A stretch of 64,000 bases of DNA from Shinella daejeonensis (GTDB lineage Bacteria; Pseudomonadota; Alphaproteobacteria; Rhizobiales; Rhizobiaceae), in NCBI RefSeq assembly GCF_024281235.1, contig NZ_JAHWXY010000002.1, forward strand, positions 1 to 64,000. The letters are read 5' to 3'. Position numbers and translations under genes: made by a program. Positions 26,763 through 35,915 of the stretch are shown piece after piece. The notes below the pieces were generated by a model. The model was not told where the DNA came from. It made no database searches and saw only the letters and a program-made list of their open reading frames with translations. The first letter of the stretch is position 1, and each line of letters starts with the position of its first letter.

Positions 26763-27752
26763 ATGACAACGGTTGGAGTGGGCGTCATCGGCGCCGGTGT
26801 GATGGGGGCGGAACATGCGCGCCTTCTGGCTTCGGAGGTTTCCGGGGCACGGCTGGTCGCGGTTGCGGATGCGGACCTGTCGCGGGCGCGGGCGGCGGCC
26901 GGCGGCGCGATGGCGACAACGGATGCCGAGGCGCTGATTGCCGCCGCCGATGTCGAGGCGGTGCTGATCGCCTCGCCGGATGCCACCCACCACCGGCTGG
27001 TGCTGGCGGCCATTGCCGCCGGAAAACCGGTGCTCTGCGAAAAGCCCCTCGCATCCAATACCGCCGAATGCCTGGAGATTGTCGCCGCCGAGGCCCGGGC
27101 CGGTCGTGAACTCGTCCAGACGGGGTTCATGCGTCGCTTCGATCCGGCCTATCGCGAGATGAAGGCCGCGCTGGATGGTGGTGAACTCGGCCGCGTTCGC
27201 ATCCTGCATTGCCAGCATCGCAATGCGGCGGCGCCGGCGTGGTTCACCGGGGCGATGGCCGTCACCAATTCGCTGGTCCACGAGATCGATATCTGCCGTT
27301 GGCTGCTGTCGACGGAATATAGCGCCGTGACCGTCATCCCCTGCCCCTCGGAAGAGGGCGGGATGAGCGATCCGGCCTTGTTCGTTTTCGAAACGGAGAC
27401 CGGCAGCCTCGTCTCCGTCGAGGTCTTCATGAACGCGGCCTACGGCTATCACGTCCATGCCGAGGCGGCCTGTGCGAATGGAACCGTATCGATGGCGCAT
27501 CAGGGATTGACCCGCACCCGCCTTAATGGCGCGGAGGCGGGATATTTTCCGCTCAACTGGATTCCGCGCTTCCGCGACGCCTATCGCATCCAGAACCAGG
27601 CCTGGATCGATGGCATCCGCTCGGGGGTCCTTCCTGCCGACCGGTCCACAGCCTGGGACGGGCTGGTGGCGACCTGCCTTGCCGAACAGATCGTCGAGGC
27701 GCTGGCGACCCGGCAACGGACCCGGCTCGAACTGCCGGCGCGGCCGGTCTGA
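26763..27752 (+). CDS. Inositol 2-dehydrogenase-like Gfo/Idh/MocA protein
   Basis: 329 residues, the usual IolG length. Motifs: GVIGAGVMGAEHARLLASEV, LCEKPLASNTAECLEIV with the catalytic Lys, GFMRRFDPAYREMKAALDGG (typical of inositol 2-dehydrogenases), and NSLVHEIDICRWLL with the active-site His/Asp. Likely oxidises a cyclitol to the inosose with NAD+. ATG 26763 is chosen for its AGGAGCAGGG site; the frame is open 39 bases further. 48 bp after the preceding dehydrogenase, same operon. Confidence 0.87.
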   Translation: MTTVGVGVIGAGVMGAEHARLLASEVSGARLVAVADADLSRARAAAGGAMATTDAEALIAAADVEAVLIASPDATHHRLVLAAIAAGKPVLCEKPLASNTAECLEIVAAEARAGRELVQTGFMRRFDPAYREMKAALDGGELGRVRILHCQHRNAAAPAWFTGAMAVTNSLVHEIDICRWLLSTEYSAVTVIPCPSEEGGMSDPALFVFETETGSLVSVEVFMNAAYGYHVHAEAACANGTVSMAHQGLTRTRLNGAEAGYFPLNWIPRFRDAYRIQNQAWIDGIRSGVLPADRSTAWDGLVATCLAEQIVEALATRQRTRLELPARPV

Positions 27753-27797
27753 GGCAGGCGGGGAGCGGATATCCCGTGAAAGCGTTGCGGAATACCC

Positions 27798-27818
27798 TTG
27801 ACTTGCAATAAAAATTGC
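27798..27818 (+). promoter_or_regulatory. Operator-like GCAA-N6-TTGC palindrome before the aldehyde dehydrogenase operon
   Basis: TTGCAA-taaaaa-TTGC: core 27805-27818. TTGACT at 27798 could be a -35 element that overlaps it; no clean -10 is visible. 67 bases upstream of the ATG at 27885. Confidence 0.5.
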
Positions 27819-27884
27819 TTTCAATTTACTTCGGAAAATATTCTTGCGGGACGCGGCGATCCGTGCCTGCGCGGAGGAGACGAT

Positions 27885-29321
27885 ATGTACGGCTCATACG
27901 GTTTGTTCATCGAGGGTGCGTGGTCGGGGCCGGCCGGAGCCACGTCGACGGACGTCGTCGATCCGGCCAGCGGCGAGGTTCTGGGAACCGTCCCGGTTGC
28001 CACCGTCGCGGATACGCAGCGCGCCATCGCCGCGGCCGAACGGGCGTTTGGCGACTGGAGGAAGACTGCCGCCTGGACGCGCGCCGACACGCTGCACAGG
28101 ATCGCCGACGTGATGACCGCCCGCAGCGACGAAGCCGCCCGGCGGATCACGCTGGAGACCGGCAAGCCCCTCGCCCAGTCCGGCCGCGAATGGAGCCTCG
28201 CCGTCGACCAGTTCCGCTGGTATGGCGAGGAGGCGCGCCGCATCTACGGGCGCATCGTCGAAAGCCGGGCTCCCGGCGGCCGGCTTGAGGTTTCCCATGA
28301 GCCGGTGGGCGTCGTGGCCGCCTTCACCGCGTGGAATTTTCCGGCCGCGCTCATCGCGCGGAAGGTCGCGCCGGCACTTGCCGCCGGCTGCGCGGTGATC
28401 GTCCGGCCCTCCGTCGAGGTTCCCGGCGTCGCAATGATCCTGTTCGACTGCCTGCGGGAGGCCGGCGTGCCGGCGGGCGTCGCCAATCTTCTCATCGGCC
28501 CCACTGCCAATACCTACCAGCCGATCATGGCTTCGCCGGTGGTGCGCAAGGTCTCGCTGACGGGCTCCACCCGCGTCGGCCAGCAGATGATCCGCGACAG
28601 CGCCGAAACGGTGAAGCGCGTCAGCATGGAGCTTGGCGGCAACGCGCCGATGATCGTGTTCGAGGACGCCGATCTCGATCGGGCGCTCGATCTTGCCGTT
28701 CCCACCAAATACGCCAATGCCGGGCAGGTCTGCGTCACGCCGGATCGCTTCTATGTGCATGAAGCGCTGCACGACCGCTTCGCCGAGGGCTTTGCCGCCC
28801 GCGCCCGCGCCCTGAAACTCGGCCACGGCCTCGACGCGGCGACGCAGATGGGGCCGTTGATCAACGAGCGACGCATTGCCGCCATCGAGGACATCATCGC
28901 CGATGCGGACGATCGGGGCGGCCGGATTCTTGCCGGCGGCCGGCGGCCGGCGGAAATGAACGCCGGCTTCTTCTTCGAGCCGACGGTTATTTCCGGCCTG
29001 CCGGACGATGCAAAGGCGCTTGCCGAGGAGAATTTCGGTCCCATCGCGGCCATCACGCGGTTCTCGCACGCCGATGATGTCTTCGAGCGCGCCAATGCCT
29101 CCGAAATGGGCCTTTCCGCCTATGTCTTCACCCGGGATGCCGGTCGCGCCCGCGAGGCGGCGGAACGGCTGGAAGCGGGAATGGTCGGCGTCAACAGTTT
29201 TGCGCTTGCCGCTGCGGAAGCGCCCTTCGGCGGTATCAAGGCGAGCGGAATGGGCCGTGAGGGCGGTACGGAAGGCATCCTCGACTATTCCAACGTCAAA
29301 CTTGCGCAAATGACCGTCTGA
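27885..29321 (+). CDS. NAD(P)-dependent aldehyde dehydrogenase
   Basis: 478 residues, ALDH superfamily close to succinate-semialdehyde dehydrogenases. Visible motifs: FTAWNFPAALIARKVAPALA for NAD binding, MELGGNAPMIVFEDADLD with the catalytic Glu, NAGQVCVTPDRFYVHE with the catalytic Cys, and EAPFGGIKASGMGREGG at the end. The start at 27885 has GGAGGAGA. It leads a seven-gene string (aldehyde dehydrogenase, aldolase, hydroxyacid dehydrogenase, ABC importer). It may oxidise the semialdehyde released by the next gene's aldolase, the job IolA does in the classical inositol route, though it is not an MmsA-type sequence. Confidence 0.9.
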   Translation: MYGSYGLFIEGAWSGPAGATSTDVVDPASGEVLGTVPVATVADTQRAIAAAERAFGDWRKTAAWTRADTLHRIADVMTARSDEAARRITLETGKPLAQSGREWSLAVDQFRWYGEEARRIYGRIVESRAPGGRLEVSHEPVGVVAAFTAWNFPAALIARKVAPALAAGCAVIVRPSVEVPGVAMILFDCLREAGVPAGVANLLIGPTANTYQPIMASPVVRKVSLTGSTRVGQQMIRDSAETVKRVSMELGGNAPMIVFEDADLDRALDLAVPTKYANAGQVCVTPDRFYVHEALHDRFAEGFAARARALKLGHGLDAATQMGPLINERRIAAIEDIIADADDRGGRILAGGRRPAEMNAGFFFEPTVISGLPDDAKALAEENFGPIAAITRFSHADDVFERANASEMGLSAYVFTRDAGRAREAAERLEAGMVGVNSFALAAAEAPFGGIKASGMGREGGTEGILDYSNVKLAQMTV

Positions 29322-29331
29322 GGAGGCTTTC

Positions 29332-30147
29332 ATGATCAAGAACGGTGTCAAGCTCCGCTGGGCCGAGGGCAAGCCGGTGCTCAACGGCTGGCTGTCCATC
29401 GCCAATTCCTTCAGCGCCGAGATCATGGCCGCCCAGGGCTATGATTCCGTCACCATCGACATGCAGCACGGCATCGTCGGCTATGACGGCGCAGTTCCGA
29501 TGCTTCAGGCGATGCGGGTAAGCGGCGTGACGCCGCTGGTGCGCGTGCCATGGCTCGATCCGGCCGATATCATGAAGGCGCTCGACGCCGGCGCCTATGG
29601 CGTGATCTGCCCGATGATCAACACCCGCGCCGAGGCGGAGCGGCTTGTCTCCTATGTCCGTTATCCGCCGACCGGCGTTCGCAGCTTCGGCCCGAGCCGG
29701 GCGCTGTTTTCCGCCGGAGCGGGATATGCCGCCGAAGCCGACGACGAAATCATCTGCCTGGCGATGATCGAGACGGCGCAGGCGTTCGAGAACCTCGAGG
29801 ACATTCTCGCCACGCCGGGACTGGACGGCGTCTATATCGGGCCGGCCGACCTGACGCTCGGTCTTCAGGGCAGGCGTTATGCGCCCGGTTTCGATCGCAA
29901 GGAGCCGGAACTGCTCGACGCCATCAAGCGGATCCTCACGGAGGCCCACAAGGCCGGCAAGCGCGCGGCGCTTCATAACGGAACGGCCGCCTATGCCGCG
30001 GAAGCGGTCGGCTGGGGCTTCGATCTCGTCACGGTTTCGAACGACGTTCGCCTGCTTGCGGGGGCGGCCGATGCGAGCGTGCGGGAGTTCCGCCGGCTCG
30101 TCGAGGACGTGGAGCCCGCCGACAGGATGGATTCGGGAGGATACTGA
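29332..30147 (+). CDS. HpcH/HpaI family aldolase
   Basis: 271 residues. Class II pyruvate aldolase fold: LNGWLSIANSFSAEIMAAQG, DSVTIDMQHGIVGYDG (metal/His motif), ARAEAERLVSYVRYPPTGVR-type region and LDGVYIGPADLTLGL. These enzymes split 2-keto-3-deoxy acids or 4-hydroxy-2-oxo acids to pyruvate and an aldehyde. The gene sits 10 bp after the aldehyde dehydrogenase, which could take the aldehyde. GAGG ribosome site at the start. Confidence 0.9.
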   Translation: MIKNGVKLRWAEGKPVLNGWLSIANSFSAEIMAAQGYDSVTIDMQHGIVGYDGAVPMLQAMRVSGVTPLVRVPWLDPADIMKALDAGAYGVICPMINTRAEAERLVSYVRYPPTGVRSFGPSRALFSAGAGYAAEADDEIICLAMIETAQAFENLEDILATPGLDGVYIGPADLTLGLQGRRYAPGFDRKEPELLDAIKRILTEAHKAGKRAALHNGTAAYAAEAVGWGFDLVTVSNDVRLLAGAADASVREFRRLVEDVEPADRMDSGGY

Positions 30148-31137
30148 ATGCCGAGGATCCTTGTCGCGGGAAAGATCCACGCCGATGGCCTCGCCGTCCT
30201 CAGGAATGCGCCAGGCGTCGAGCTTGATTATGTCGAGGAGGTTTCCTCCGAAAGCTATCGTCCCTATCTGGCCAACGCCGATGCGCTGCTCATCCGCACC
30301 CAGCCGCTGACGTCCTCGCATATCGCGGGAGCGCCCCGCCTCCGGATCGTCTCGCGCCATGGGGTGGGGTACGATTCGGTCGATATCGCCGCATTGAACG
30401 AACGCAAGATCCCGCTTGCCGTGGTTGGTGACGTCAATTCGCGCGCCGTCGCGGAACATGCGGTGATGCTGATGCTGGCGGCCGCGCGGCGGACGCTGCT
30501 CTTCGACAGGAAGATGCGCGCCGGCGACTGGAATTATCGCAACAGCCTCGATGCCGACGAGATCGACGGAAGCACGCTGCTGGTGGTGGGTTTCGGCCGG
30601 ATCGGCCGCCGGCTGGCGGAAATCGCGACCGCCCTCGGCATGACGGTCATCGCCTACGACAAGTTCCTCGATCCGCAGGTCATCCGTGCGGCGGGCGTCT
30701 TCCCGGTCGAAAATCTGCTCGATGGCCTGCGCCAGGCCGATGTGGTTTCGCTGCACGCGCCGAAACTCGGGGCGGGGCCTCTGATCGGTGCGGCGGAACT
30801 TGCCGTCATGAAGCCCTCGGCCATTCTGGTGAATACCGCACGGGGCGGGCTGATCGACGAGACGGCGCTTGTCGCCGCGCTCGACGGCGGGCGTCTTGCG
30901 GCTGCCGGTCTCGATGTGCTGGCGGATGAGCCGCCACGCCCTGACGATCCGCTGCTCGGTTGCGAAAGGGTTGTGCTTTCGCCGCACAATGCCGGCCTGA
31001 CGGAAGCCTGCGCGCGACGCATGGCGATCGCCGCCGCCAGCAATATCCTCGATCATTTCAAGGGAACGCTGGATCCGGCGCTGATCGTCAACCGCGCGGA
31101 GATCGCGCCGCGCCCGCTGCCGGTGGGAGAGGGCTGA
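30148..31137 (+). CDS. D-isomer-specific 2-hydroxyacid dehydrogenase
   Basis: 329 residues. NAD-binding GFGRIGRRLAEIATALGMTV, substrate Arg in NTARGGLIDETALVAAL, Glu in DVLADEPPRPDDPL and catalytic His in LSPHNAGLTEACARRM. It interconverts a 2-hydroxy and a 2-keto acid, possibly feeding or draining the aldolase. Starts directly after the aldolase stop (TGAATG). Confidence 0.9.
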   Translation: MPRILVAGKIHADGLAVLRNAPGVELDYVEEVSSESYRPYLANADALLIRTQPLTSSHIAGAPRLRIVSRHGVGYDSVDIAALNERKIPLAVVGDVNSRAVAEHAVMLMLAAARRTLLFDRKMRAGDWNYRNSLDADEIDGSTLLVVGFGRIGRRLAEIATALGMTVIAYDKFLDPQVIRAAGVFPVENLLDGLRQADVVSLHAPKLGAGPLIGAAELAVMKPSAILVNTARGGLIDETALVAALDGGRLAAAGLDVLADEPPRPDDPLLGCERVVLSPHNAGLTEACARRMAIAAASNILDHFKGTLDPALIVNRAEIAPRPLPVGEG

Positions 31138-31141
31138 CGCC

Positions 31142-32632
31142 ATGAGCCTGCTGGCCTTCCACGCGATCGCCAAATCCTACGGCAAGGTGCCCGTTCTGAA
31201 AGGGATAGACCTTGTCGTCGAGCCCGGCGAGGTCCTGGCGCTGGTCGGTGAAAACGGCGCCGGGAAATCCACCCTGATGCGGATCGCCGCAGGCCTTGCC
31301 GCGCCGACCGCCGGCCACGTCCTCCTCGAAGGCAAGCCCGCGCCCGTCACGCTGGAGGCGGCGGAAGAGGCGGGCATCGTCATGGTGCATCAGGAGTTCT
31401 GCCTCGCCCCGCATCTGACCGTCGCGGAGAACGTGTTTCTCGGGCGGGAGCCGGTGCGCGGTCTTTTCATCGACCGCAAGGCGATGGAAGCGGATGCACG
31501 CCGGCTCCTCGGCGAACTCGGCTCGTCCGCGCCGGTGCGCGCGCGACTGCGCGACCTTCCGGTCTCGGACTGGCAGATGATCGAACTGGCCAAGGCTTTT
31601 GCCCGCCGGCCGAAGCTCATTCTCATGGATGAGCCCACCGCGGTCCTGTCGGCCCGGGAGGCCGATCAGCTTTTTGCGCGGGTTCGCGCCTTCCGGCAGG
31701 CGGGCGGGGCGGTCATCTTCACCTCCCATCGTCTCGATGAGGTGAAGGCGATCGCCGACCGGATCGCCGTGCTGCGGGACGGGCAGATCGTGCGTGTGGA
31801 GAAGGCGGCGGATATTTCCGAGCACGAGATGGCGGAATCGATGGTCGGCCGGCCGCTGTCGGAAATCTATCCGCCCCGCCGGGGCGCGGGGGAGGGTGTG
31901 CCGATCGTCGTCGTCGAGGGGCTGACCTCGCCCGGGACGGTCACCGATGCGACCCTGACGATCCGCGGCGGTGAGGTGCTCGGGATTTCCGGCCTCGTCG
32001 GCTCGGGGCGAACGGAACTCTTCGAGGCGCTGCTCGGCCTGCGGCCGGCCCGCTGCCGCAGCTTCGCCCTTCGCGGACAGGCAAGGCGCCTGCCGTCGGC
32101 CCGCGAGGCATGGGGCCTGCGGCTCGCCTATCTGACCGAGGATCGCAAGGGCAAGGGGCTGCTGCTCGGCAAGTCCCTGGCCGAGAATGTGGCGCTGACG
32201 CGCGGTGCGATTTCCGGCGCGGCCTGGATCGATTTTCCGGGGGAACGCCGCGATCTCGAGGCTGCGGTGGAGCGCTACGATATTCGCGCCGGCCGTCTCG
32301 ACACATCCGTCGGCGCGCTGAGCGGCGGCAACCAGCAGAAGGTGCTGATCGCCAAGACGCTGGCCATCGAGCCGGATCTCGTCGTCTTCGACGAGCCGAC
32401 GCGCGGCGTCGACATCGGCGCAAAACAGCAGATTTACGAGATCGTCGCCTCGCTGGCCGCCGCCGGCAAGGCGGTGGTGGTGATCTCGTCGGAAATGCAG
32501 GAAATCGTCGGCCTTTCGGATCGCGTTCTCGTCATGCGCCGCGGGCGCATAACGGGCGAACTGACCGGAAACGCCATCAGCGAAAATGAAATCATCCGCT
32601 TTGCGATGGGCCTGCACGAGGAGGCAAGCTAA
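31142..32632 (+). CDS. Sugar ABC transporter ATP-binding protein (RbsA-like, two domains)
   Basis: 496 residues with two ATPase domains. First: GENGAGKSTLMRIAAG, LPVSDWQMIELAKAFARR, LILMDEPTAVLS. Second: degenerate GLVGSGRTELFEALLG, signature ALSGGNQQKVLIAKTL, VVFDEPTRGVDIGAK. This is the ribose/simple-sugar importer ATPase. Translationally joined to the permease (TAATG). Confidence 0.94.
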   Translation: MSLLAFHAIAKSYGKVPVLKGIDLVVEPGEVLALVGENGAGKSTLMRIAAGLAAPTAGHVLLEGKPAPVTLEAAEEAGIVMVHQEFCLAPHLTVAENVFLGREPVRGLFIDRKAMEADARRLLGELGSSAPVRARLRDLPVSDWQMIELAKAFARRPKLILMDEPTAVLSAREADQLFARVRAFRQAGGAVIFTSHRLDEVKAIADRIAVLRDGQIVRVEKAADISEHEMAESMVGRPLSEIYPPRRGAGEGVPIVVVEGLTSPGTVTDATLTIRGGEVLGISGLVGSGRTELFEALLGLRPARCRSFALRGQARRLPSAREAWGLRLAYLTEDRKGKGLLLGKSLAENVALTRGAISGAAWIDFPGERRDLEAAVERYDIRAGRLDTSVGALSGGNQQKVLIAKTLAIEPDLVVFDEPTRGVDIGAKQQIYEIVASLAAAGKAVVVISSEMQEIVGLSDRVLVMRRGRITGELTGNAISENEIIRFAMGLHEEAS

Positions 32633-33648
32633 TGTCCGACGTCACCGCAAGGCCCGCCGAAGGCGGAGCCGCCGCCCCGGCCCGCAATCTCGTCGGGTTT
32701 CTGGAATCGACCGGCCCGCTGATTGCGCTTATCCTGCTGATGGTCATCGGTTCGCTGATGAGCGATAGTTTTCTCGGCGCGGAAAATCTCTCGAACGTTT
32801 TCACCCGCAGCGCAATTATCGGGATCATCGCGGTTGGCGCCACCTTCGTCATCACGGCGGGCGGACTGGACCTGTCGGTCGGGTCGCTTTCGGCGCTCGT
32901 CGCCGGCGTGACGATCCTCTTCCTCAATGCCGCAGCACAGGCGCTCGGCGCCAACTGGATGCTGATTGCGGTCGGCATCGCCTTTTCCCTGCTCCTCGGC
33001 GCGGCCGCCGGTCTGCTGAACGGGGTGATGATCGTGAAAGGGCGGGTCGAGGCCTTCATCGTCACCCTGGGCGCGATGGGTATTTTCCGCTCTCTCCTCA
33101 CCTGGCTTGCCGATGGCGGTTCCATCTCGCTCGACTTCTCGTTGCGCGATGCCGCGCGGCCGATCTATTACGGACAGGTCTTCGGTATCGCCGTGCCGAT
33201 CCTGGTGCTTCTGGCGATCGCCGTCATCGGCGAACTGGCGTTGCGCCGCATGCGTTTCGGCCGCCATGTCGCCGCCATCGGCTCCAGTCGCCACGTCGCG
33301 CGCTATTCGGCCATTCCCGTCAACCGCGTCCGCATCCTGACCTATGTGATCCAGGGTGTCTGCGTCGCCATCGCCACGGTCATCTATGTGCCTCGCCTCG
33401 GCGCGGCCACGCCTTCCACCGGGCTGATGTGGGAACTGGAGGCCATCGCGGCCGTCATCATCGGCGGAACGGCGCTGAGCGGCGGCTTCGGCCGGATCTG
33501 GGGCACCATCGTCGGGGTTCTGATCCTCGGCTTCATCGGCAACATTCTCAACCTGACGGGCTTCGTCAGCCCCTATCTCAACGGCGCGTTCCAGGGCGCG
33601 ATCATCATCATCGCCGTTCTTCTGCAACGGGACCGTTTGCAGGATTGA
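32632..33648 (+). CDS. Sugar ABC transporter permease (RbsC-like)
   Basis: 338 residues and ~9-10 membrane helices. It has the ribose-type permease features ITAGGLDLSVGSLSALVAGV, EAFIVTLGAMGIFRSLLTWL, and the cytoplasmic GSSRHVARYSAIPVNRVRIL loop that contacts the ATPase. Ends AFQGAIIIIAVLLQRDR as in the family. Confidence 0.94.
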   Translation: MSDVTARPAEGGAAAPARNLVGFLESTGPLIALILLMVIGSLMSDSFLGAENLSNVFTRSAIIGIIAVGATFVITAGGLDLSVGSLSALVAGVTILFLNAAAQALGANWMLIAVGIAFSLLLGAAAGLLNGVMIVKGRVEAFIVTLGAMGIFRSLLTWLADGGSISLDFSLRDAARPIYYGQVFGIAVPILVLLAIAVIGELALRRMRFGRHVAAIGSSRHVARYSAIPVNRVRILTYVIQGVCVAIATVIYVPRLGAATPSTGLMWELEAIAAVIIGGTALSGGFGRIWGTIVGVLILGFIGNILNLTGFVSPYLNGAFQGAIIIIAVLLQRDRLQD

Positions 33649-33695
33649 GCGGGATGCCGATTTCCCTTTTTGCATGTTCAACCGGAGGAAGTGCA

Positions 33696-34643
33696 GTGTT
33701 TGACAAAATGAAAGCAATCGTAGCCGCGGGGGCGCTCGCCATCGGCGGCTGGGCGACGCCCTCTCTTGCAGCCGACGCCCTTATCGGCGTTTCGATCCCT
33801 GCGGCCACGCACGGATGGACGGGCGGCCTCAACTATCACACCAAGCGGACGATCGACCGCATGAAGGAAGCTTTCCCGAATGTCGATTTCGTCCTGGCGA
33901 CGTCGTCGAGCGCCACGCAGCAGGTCAATGACATCGAGGACCTGCTCGCCCGCAACATCAACGCGCTCGTCGTCCTGCCCTTCGAATCGGATCCGCTGAC
34001 GGAGCCGGTCAAGGCCGCCAAGGCCAAGGGCGTCTTTATCGCCACCGTCGACCGCGGGCTTGCCGAGGAAGGGATCGAGGATCTCTATGTCGGCGGCGAC
34101 AATCCGCAATATGGCACGGCCGCCGCCGAATACTTCAAGGGGAAATTCCCCGACGGCGGCAAGATCGTCGTGATGCGTGGCATTCCGACAGCCATCGACA
34201 ATATCCGCATCGAGGCCTTCAACGAGGCGCTGAAGGATACGAAGATCGAAGTGCTCGACATGCAATATGCCAACTGGAACCCGGACAAGGGTTTCGAGGT
34301 GATGCAGGACTATCTGCAACGCTTTCCCGAGATCGACGGCGTATGGGCCGGCGATGACGATGCGGCGCTCGGCGCGATCGAGGCGATCAAGCAGGCGGAC
34401 CGCAAGAACGTGGCGGTGCTCGGCGGTTCCGGCATGAACAAGGTCATCAAGCTGGTGATGGACGGCCATGACATGGTCGATGCCGATATCTTCTATCCGC
34501 CGACCCTGATCATCCCGGCGATCGAACTGGTGACGATGAAATACGCCACCCAGGCGCCGATCAACGGCCGTTACGTGCTCGGCAGCCCGCTGATCACCAA
34601 GGACAACGCCGCTGAATACTACTTCCCCGACGCTCCCTACTAA
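33696..34643 (+). CDS. Sugar ABC transporter substrate-binding protein
   Basis: 315 residues. Signal peptide ends ...WATPSLAA; mature part DALIGVSIPAATHGWTGGLN then DRMKEAFPNVDFVLATSSSA and VDRGLAEEGIEDLYVGGDN, a ribose-type binding protein. The GTG at 33696 is chosen because GGAGGAA ends 5 bases before it; ATG 33708 is too far. The last gene of the operon, followed by a strong terminator. The APINGRYVLGSPLITKDNA end suggests a different ligand from the MocB-like protein. Confidence 0.92.
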   Translation: MFDKMKAIVAAGALAIGGWATPSLAADALIGVSIPAATHGWTGGLNYHTKRTIDRMKEAFPNVDFVLATSSSATQQVNDIEDLLARNINALVVLPFESDPLTEPVKAAKAKGVFIATVDRGLAEEGIEDLYVGGDNPQYGTAAAEYFKGKFPDGGKIVVMRGIPTAIDNIRIEAFNEALKDTKIEVLDMQYANWNPDKGFEVMQDYLQRFPEIDGVWAGDDDAALGAIEAIKQADRKNVAVLGGSGMNKVIKLVMDGHDMVDADIFYPPTLIIPAIELVTMKYATQAPINGRYVLGSPLITKDNAAEYYFPDAPY

Positions 34644-34656
34644 GGGGTGCCGGACC

Positions 34657-34685
34657 GGTGCGCCCTCCTTGGGGGCGCACCCTTT
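34657..34685 (+). terminator. Intrinsic terminator after the ABC operon
   Basis: GGTGCGCCC (34657) pairs with GGGCGCACC (34673) around a 7-base loop, followed by TTT. It lies 14 bases after the last stop. Confidence 0.75.
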
Positions 34686-34842
34686 CGTGGAAGTTCCCCG
34701 CCAGTCGCCTGCGCGGCTCCTCCGCTTCCTCGGCTTCACCGTTGCAGCTTTTGCCTTTCTGCAATACTGCACTGGGGAACCGATGCTGGGCCGCCGATGG
34801 TAAGAGCTGTCGAAGCGGCTTCAAGGGGAACGAAATCCGGAA

Positions 34843-35766
34843 GTGGAGACCATATTGCCCAGGGTGAAACAATCCGAGCAGCCGCCGCCGCGGACGGCCA
34901 ATTACGAGACTTTCGTCAATCTCGTCACGGAAGCCTATCCGAACCTCAGTGATCGCTTCCAGCAGGTCGCACGTTTCATCACGCAGAATCCGAACGTGGT
35001 GGCGATGCAGTCGATCAATGCGATTGCCGAGCAATGCGGCGCGCATCCCTCGATCCTCGTGCGCTTCGCGCAGCATTTCGGCTATTCCGGCTTCAAGCAG
35101 CTCCAGTCCGTCTTCCAGAGCCGGCTGTCGACCGCAGCGCCCGGTTATCGCGAGCGCATCAGCGCGCTCGATGTCGATCTGGAAAAGACCAAACGCAAGG
35201 GCAACCTCGGCTTTCTTCATGATCTGGTGGTGCGCGATATCGCCACCTTGCAGGAACTGCTGAATTCGACGACCGAGGAAAGCCTCGCGCAGGCCGCACG
35301 CGCGCTCAAGAACGCCAATACGATCTTCATCACCGGCCAGTTGCGTTCAGAGCCGATCGCGAAATTCCTGCGCTACGTGCTTTCGATGCTGCAATGCCGC
35401 GTCATTCTCCTCGATCCGGCCGGCGGGCTGGCCTCGGAAATGGCGCAGGTGATGAACAAGAAGGACGTTCTGGTCGCCATCGCCTTCCGCCATTATGCCA
35501 AGGAAGTGGTGACGATCGCCGACGTGGCCGCCCAGAACGGTACGCCGCTGGTGGCGATCACCGACAGCCAGTTGTCGCCGCTTGCCAAGAACGCCAGCGT
35601 TCTCTTCACGATCCCGGAAGACGAATATTCGTTCTCGCGCTCGCTTGCCGCGCCGATGTGCCTGACCCAGGCGATCGCGGTGGCGCTTGCCGCCCTGTTG
35701 CAGGACGACAAGAAGGGGGCCCCGCAGATTCCGACCGTAACCGGCAAGCAACGGCGAAAACCCTAA
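34843..35766 (+). CDS. MurR/RpiR family transcriptional regulator (IolR-like)
   Basis: 307 residues. N-terminal HTH_6 helix-turn-helix (LSDRFQQVARFITQNPNVVA then INAIAEQCGAHPSILVRFAQ) and C-terminal SIS sugar-isomerase domain (RALKNANTIFITGQLRSEPI, VLVAIAFRHYAKEVVTIAD). In rhizobia the iol genes are repressed by such a regulator, IolR, which responds to an inositol-derived intermediate. The GTG at 34843 is the longest start; a TTG at 34855 has a better-spaced GGAGA and gives four residues fewer. Likely regulator of the flanking genes. I see no clear GGAA-N6-TTCC box nearby, except a loose GGAA-N6-TTTC in the iolG/gfo spacer. Confidence 0.88.
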   Translation: METILPRVKQSEQPPPRTANYETFVNLVTEAYPNLSDRFQQVARFITQNPNVVAMQSINAIAEQCGAHPSILVRFAQHFGYSGFKQLQSVFQSRLSTAAPGYRERISALDVDLEKTKRKGNLGFLHDLVVRDIATLQELLNSTTEESLAQAARALKNANTIFITGQLRSEPIAKFLRYVLSMLQCRVILLDPAGGLASEMAQVMNKKDVLVAIAFRHYAKEVVTIADVAAQNGTPLVAITDSQLSPLAKNASVLFTIPEDEYSFSRSLAAPMCLTQAIAVALAALLQDDKKGAPQIPTVTGKQRRKP

Positions 35767-35869
35767 GAGCATTTCCAGCAAAAGTGTGCAGCGGCTTTGC
35801 GTCCGGAAATGCGGCTGAAACAAAGAAATTGAGCGGTTCTGCCGATTCTGTGAAAAACGGAACCGCTCT
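35766..35869. repeat. Rhizobial intergenic palindromic repeat (RIME-like)
   Basis: Two hairpins in tandem: GAGCATTTCC...GGAAATGC and GAGCGGTTCT...GGAACCGCTC, joined by AAACAAAGAAATTGAG. This is the well-known ~100-bp repeat scattered through Rhizobium, Agrobacterium and relatives. It begins at the regulator's stop codon and separates it from the convergent iolG gene, where it may end transcription. Confidence 0.75.
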
Positions 35870-35915
35870 GGAAAAATACCCGCCGGACTTCTCCATGCGG
35901 CGGGTATCGGTCGTT

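Noticed and set aside
25497-27824. 775-codon minus-strand frame
   Set aside because: Antisense to two clear Gfo/Idh/MocA genes with ribosome sites and conserved motifs.
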